Shown here piece after piece: positions 5,888 through 8,549 of a stretch of 8,549 nucleotides of DNA; position 1 is the first letter of the stretch, and every line of letters begins with the position of its first letter. Made by a program: the position numbers and the translations under genes. Below the pieces are notes generated by a model. That model was not told where the DNA came from, did no database searches, and saw nothing but the letters and a program-made list of their open reading frames with translations. The stretch comes from Acetobacteraceae bacterium. GTDB lineage: Bacteria > Pseudomonadota > Alphaproteobacteria > Zavarziniales > Zavarziniaceae. Location: contig CANCOY010000136.1 in assembly GCA_947379865.1 (NCBI GenBank), positions 1-8,549 on the forward strand, given 5' to 3'.

Positions 5888-5909
5888 TGCAACCCAGGGA
5901 GGAACGACC

Positions 5910-6368
5910 ATGGCGCTACCCCAAGATATCACCTCATTCCATCAGAACCTTGGCGACAGCCTCTACAAGGTCAACGACATGGACTGGATCGAAACCATGC
6001 CCGGCCAGGCGTGGATGAAGATCCTCTGGACAGGGTCCGAGACCGGCACCTGGGCGGTGATCCTGAAGTGGGCCAAGGGCTATGTGGCCCCGGCGCACAA
6101 GCATCTGGCGCCGGCCCACACCTATATCATCAAGGGTCGGCTGCAGGTGCGCGGCGCGGTGCTCGAAGCCGGCGACTATGACTACGAGCCCAATGGCGTG
6201 CTGCATGGCGCCACAACGGCGCTGGAAGACACCGAATACCTCTTCATCTGCAATGGCGCGGTGCTGTTCTTCGACGAGAACAACTTCACCAGCTATCTGT
6301 CCTGGGAAGAGCTGGAGCGCCTGCGGGCCGCTCACGCCGCCACCAAGGCCACGCACGCGGCGGCCTGA
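5910..6368 (+). CDS. cupin, 2,4'-dihydroxyacetophenone dioxygenase family
   Basis: This is a 152-residue single-domain cupin. The metal-site motif is GYVAPAHKHLAPAHTYIIKG (57-76): His63 and His65 form the HxH pair, and at the place of the cupin glutamate stands His70. The second motif, AGDYDYEPNGVLHG (87-100), gives His99, with Glu93 close by. The arrangement HxHxxxxH...EPxGxxH and the downstream NGAVLFFDE resemble 2,4'-dihydroxyacetophenone dioxygenase, an Fe enzyme that cleaves a carbon-carbon bond in aryl ketone breakdown. The glutamate ligand of that enzyme does not align clearly here, so the reaction is not established; many such proteins are annotated only by family name. An anti-sigma ChrR-like cupin is the other relative to consider. 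The start is well supported by GGGAGGA (5897-5903), six bases upstream. It follows the ferritin-like gene by 140 bases and is closed by a terminator-like hairpin. Confidence 0.8.
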   Translation: MALPQDITSFHQNLGDSLYKVNDMDWIETMPGQAWMKILWTGSETGTWAVILKWAKGYVAPAHKHLAPAHTYIIKGRLQVRGAVLEAGDYDYEPNGVLHGATTALEDTEYLFICNGAVLFFDENNFTSYLSWEELERLRAAHAATKATHAAA

Positions 6369-6399
6369 CGCCACCCGTCAGAGCCATAGCAAGCAGGAA

Positions 6400-6424
6400 C
6401 AGCCCCCGGCGCCGCCGGGGGCTG
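6400..6424 (+). terminator. GC-rich hairpin behind the cupin gene
   Basis: CAGCCCCCGGC (6400-6410) and GCCGGGGGCTG (6414-6424) form a perfect 11-bp stem with a three-base loop, 32 bases after the cupin stop. Only TTT (6428-6430) follows, so it is an imperfect intrinsic terminator, but position and stability fit the end of the sod-ferritin-cupin block. Confidence 0.6.
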
Positions 6425-6497
6425 ACCTTTGGACCCGGCTGCCTTGCGAGGCCCGGCCAAGCTCCCCGCCTTTCAGACACCATGGGATTGCGCAGAC

Positions 6498-7712
6498 ATG
6501 AATGGGATTCTCGCCACTGACCAGGCGCGCGACAGCCTTGGCCTGAACGAAGAACGTCGCGCCATCCTGCAGGCCGCCGACCGCTTCGGGCGCAATGAAC
6601 TCTATCCGCTGGCCCGCCGCATGGATGACGAGGAATGGTGGCCCGACGAGATCTTCCCCAAGATGGCGGAGGCAGGGCTGCTGGGTGCCTCCATCGCCGA
6701 GGAATTCGGCGGTGCCGGCCTCGACCTGTTCGGCGCCGGCCTCATCGTCCAGGGCTTTGCGCGCTGGAACCATGCGCTGGCACTCAGCTATGCCGCCCAC
6801 GACAATCTGTGTGCCAACAACCTCTTCCACAACGCCAACGACGCCCAGCGCCGCAAGTATCTGCCCGGCCTGTGCGCGGGGACCATGATTGGCTGCCTTG
6901 GCCTGACGGAACCGGGCGCCGGCTCAGATGCGCTGGGCTCCATGAAGACCACCGCCCGGCGCGAGGGGGATGAGTATGTCCTCAATGGCCGCAAGCTCTA
7001 CATCACCAATGGCCCTGTCGCCGACATCGTTCTGGCCTATGCCAAGACCGATCCATCGCGCGGCAGCAAGGGAATTTCCGCCTTCATCGTGGAGACCAGC
7101 ACGCCCGGTTTCAAGGTGGCGCAGAAGCTGGTGAAGATGGGCTATCGCGGCAGCCAGACGGCAGAACTCCTGTTCGACGATTGCCGCGTGCCAAAGGAAA
7201 ACCTGGTCGGCGTGGAGAATGGCGGCGTCGCCGTGGTGATGAGCGGGCTTGATATCGAGCGCGCCATGATTGCGCCCATCTGCCTCGGCATTGCCGAACG
7301 CGCCCTTGAGCTTTCCATCGAATATGCCAACACCCGCCAGCAGTTTGGCCAGACCATCGGCTCCTTCCAGATGGTCCAGTCCATGCTCGCCGACATGTAT
7401 GTAACGCTTGAGACCATGCGCGCCTTCACCTATCGGGTGCTGGAGGATGTGTCCCAGGTCACGAGCGAGGCGGCCGGCCGGGGAGCCATCCACATGCTGA
7501 CGGCGGCCTCGGTGATGTACGCCGCCAACGGCCTCAATTCGGTGCTGGACAAGGCCGTGCAGATCCATGGCGGCACAGGCTATATCTGGGAGACGGAGAT
7601 CAACCGGCTCTATCGCTCCAACAAGCTGCTGGAAATCGGCGCCGGCACCACCGAGGTGCGCAAGATGATCATCGCGGGCGAGCTTCTGAAGAACGGCATC
7701 CAGAATGGCTGA
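6498..7712 (+). CDS. acyl-CoA dehydrogenase, isovaleryl-CoA dehydrogenase type
   Basis: The FAD enzyme introduces an alpha,beta double bond into an acyl-CoA and passes electrons to ETF. The 404-residue protein has the three usual domains: N-terminal helices (about 18-130), a middle beta domain starting with GLTEPGAGSD (135-144, flavin/substrate motif) and YITNGP (168-173), and a C-terminal helical domain with TRQQFGQTIGSFQ and QIHGGTGYIWE. The sequence around GLDIER (250-255) puts Glu254 where isovaleryl-CoA dehydrogenase has its catalytic base, while the site used by straight-chain enzymes reads LEIGAGTTEVR without that Glu. This points to a branched or isoprenoid-like acyl-CoA such as isovaleryl- or citronellyl-CoA; the exact substrate is unknown. 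The usual R-D in RLYRDAK is R-S-N here. ATG 6498 is chosen because it precedes the family's first helix closely; it has no clear SD. An in-frame TTG at 6429 would cut into the region next to the terminator. Its end overlaps the SDR gene by eight bases. Confidence 0.92.
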   Translation: MNGILATDQARDSLGLNEERRAILQAADRFGRNELYPLARRMDDEEWWPDEIFPKMAEAGLLGASIAEEFGGAGLDLFGAGLIVQGFARWNHALALSYAAHDNLCANNLFHNANDAQRRKYLPGLCAGTMIGCLGLTEPGAGSDALGSMKTTARREGDEYVLNGRKLYITNGPVADIVLAYAKTDPSRGSKGISAFIVETSTPGFKVAQKLVKMGYRGSQTAELLFDDCRVPKENLVGVENGGVAVVMSGLDIERAMIAPICLGIAERALELSIEYANTRQQFGQTIGSFQMVQSMLADMYVTLETMRAFTYRVLEDVSQVTSEAAGRGAIHMLTAASVMYAANGLNSVLDKAVQIHGGTGYIWETEINRLYRSNKLLEIGAGTTEVRKMIIAGELLKNGIQNG

Positions 7713-8549
7713 GGCCAGCACCCGGCCCCTCTACGGTTTTTCAGACGCGCAACTGGCTGAGTTACCCACGATCTATGCCGGCACGCTCTATGCGGGGCGC
7801 ACCGTGCTGGTCTCCGGCGGCGGCAGCGGTCTGGGGCGGGCCACCGCCTTTCTGCTGGCACGGCTGGGCGCCCATGTGGTGGTCGCCGGGCGCAGCCGGG
7901 AAAAGCTGGAAAGCGCCGTGGCGGCCATGGCGCAGCAGGGCCTCAAGGCCGACTGGCGACAGGTGGACATCCGCCAGGCCGAAAGCGTCGCTGCCCTCTT
8001 CGCCGGTCTGGCGGCCGAGGGCATCGTCCCCGACATGCTGGTGAACAGCGCCGGCGGGCAGTTTCCCCAGGCCGCCATCGATTTCTCGGAAAAGGGCTGG
8101 GCCACGGTGCAGTCCACCAATCTCGACGGCACCTGGCGCATGATGCAGGCCGCCGCCAGGGTCTGGCGGGAGGCCGGCACGGGCGGACGGATCATCAACA
8201 TTGTGGTCGTGGTGCAGCAAGGCCTTTATGGCATTGCCCATTCGGTTGCCGCGCGCGCGGGCGTCATTGGCCTCAGCCAGAATCTGGCGGTGGAATGGGC
8301 CCCGCTCGGCATCCAGATCAACTGCATTGCCCCTGGCGTGATCGAGACCGCTGGCTGGAACGTCTATGACGAGACGGCGGTTGCCACCTATCCCAAATCA
8401 AACCCGATGATGCGCTGCGGCACCGCCTGGGACGTGGCCGAAGCCTGCGCTTTTCTCGGCAGCCCCGCCGGCGGCTTCATCACCGGCGAACTCCTCCACA
8501 TCGCCGGCGGCGGCCAACTCTGGGGCCAGACCTGGACGATTGAGAAGCC
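7705..8549 (+). CDS. PECR/AtuG-like SDR oxidoreductase without the classical triad, cut by window edge
   Basis: The ORF is open to the right edge; 281 codons are seen, which is near full length for this family. The Rossmann part is intact: SGGGSGLG (37-44, matching TGxxxGxG), AGRSREKL (61-68, NADP-type arginine), VDIRQ, and VNSAGGQFP (113-121). Later come TNLDG (Asn139), HSVAARAGV (179-187), AVEWAPLG, and INCIAPGVIET. The classical YxxxK reads Ser180-x-x-x-Arg184, and the usual catalytic Ser lies in a run of valines (167-170). This matches trans-2-enoyl-CoA reductase (PECR) and bacterial relatives such as AtuG, where HSGAARAGV is normal, so it is probably an acyl-CoA-active enzyme rather than a dead copy. 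Reduction of an enoyl-CoA is the best guess. The N-terminus has about 30 extra residues before the first strand. The start overlaps the acyl-CoA dehydrogenase stop by eight bases, indicating translational coupling and a shared acyl-CoA pathway. Confidence 0.88.
   Translation, partial: MAEASTRPLYGFSDAQLAELPTIYAGTLYAGRTVLVSGGGSGLGRATAFLLARLGAHVVVAGRSREKLESAVAAMAQQGLKADWRQVDIRQAESVAALFAGLAAEGIVPDMLVNSAGGQFPQAAIDFSEKGWATVQSTNLDGTWRMMQAAARVWREAGTGGRIINIVVVVQQGLYGIAHSVAARAGVIGLSQNLAVEWAPLGIQINCIAPGVIETAGWNVYDETAVATYPKSNPMMRCGTAWDVAEACAFLGSPAGGFITGELLHIAGGGQLWGQTWTIEK

Noticed and set aside
6429..6497. N-terminal extension of the acyl-CoA dehydrogenase from TTG 6429
   Set aside because: It would start five bases behind the terminator hairpin, has no SD, and the family does not have this extension; ATG 6498 is preferred.

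Overview
The window is GC-rich DNA with the gene content of an alphaproteobacterium that makes (bacterio)chlorophyll, most likely an aerobic anoxygenic phototroph. The lineage is an inference from family resemblance and base composition; no rRNA or other taxonomic marker is present. It holds nine protein-coding genes, two of them cut by the window edges. I see no tRNA, rRNA, CRISPR array or insertion sequence.

Left part (1-4350). A TPR protein gene runs off the left edge on the minus strand. After a 257-bp divergent intergenic stretch comes a plus-strand light-dependent protochlorophyllide oxidoreductase (LPOR) of strikingly cyanobacterial type. It is convergent with a minus-strand block read in the order DUF1993 protein, BciA-type 8-vinyl reductase, membrane-anchored alpha/beta hydrolase. 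LPOR and the hydrolase share the bases CTAG as overlapping stop codons. LPOR and BciA perform two consecutive reductions of the chlorophyll precursor. Both use NADPH without an iron-sulfur cluster, so they are the oxygen-tolerant alternatives to DPOR and BciB.

Middle part (4351-6368). A 148-bp divergent region carries a good minus-strand promoter for the DUF1993 gene, a 9-bp inverted repeat and a very strong Shine-Dalgarno sequence. From it runs a plus-strand run of an iron-type superoxide dismutase, a bacterioferritin-like diiron protein and a small cupin of the 2,4'-dihydroxyacetophenone dioxygenase family. The first two look like an oxidative-stress and iron-handling pair, which fits a cell that handles photosensitising tetrapyrroles in air.

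Right part (6369-8549). After a GC-rich terminator-like hairpin comes a tightly coupled pair (8-bp overlap): an isovaleryl-CoA-dehydrogenase-type acyl-CoA dehydrogenase and an SDR of the peroxisomal trans-2-enoyl-CoA reductase (PECR) / AtuG-like type that lacks the classical Ser-Tyr-Lys triad. The SDR runs off the right edge. This pair probably belongs to a branched-chain or isoprenoid acyl-CoA catabolic operon continuing to the right.

The most unusual points are the LPOR/BciA pairing, a direct repeat plus six-codon leader ORF at the LPOR start, the unassigned hydrolase behind bciA, and the triad-less SDR.
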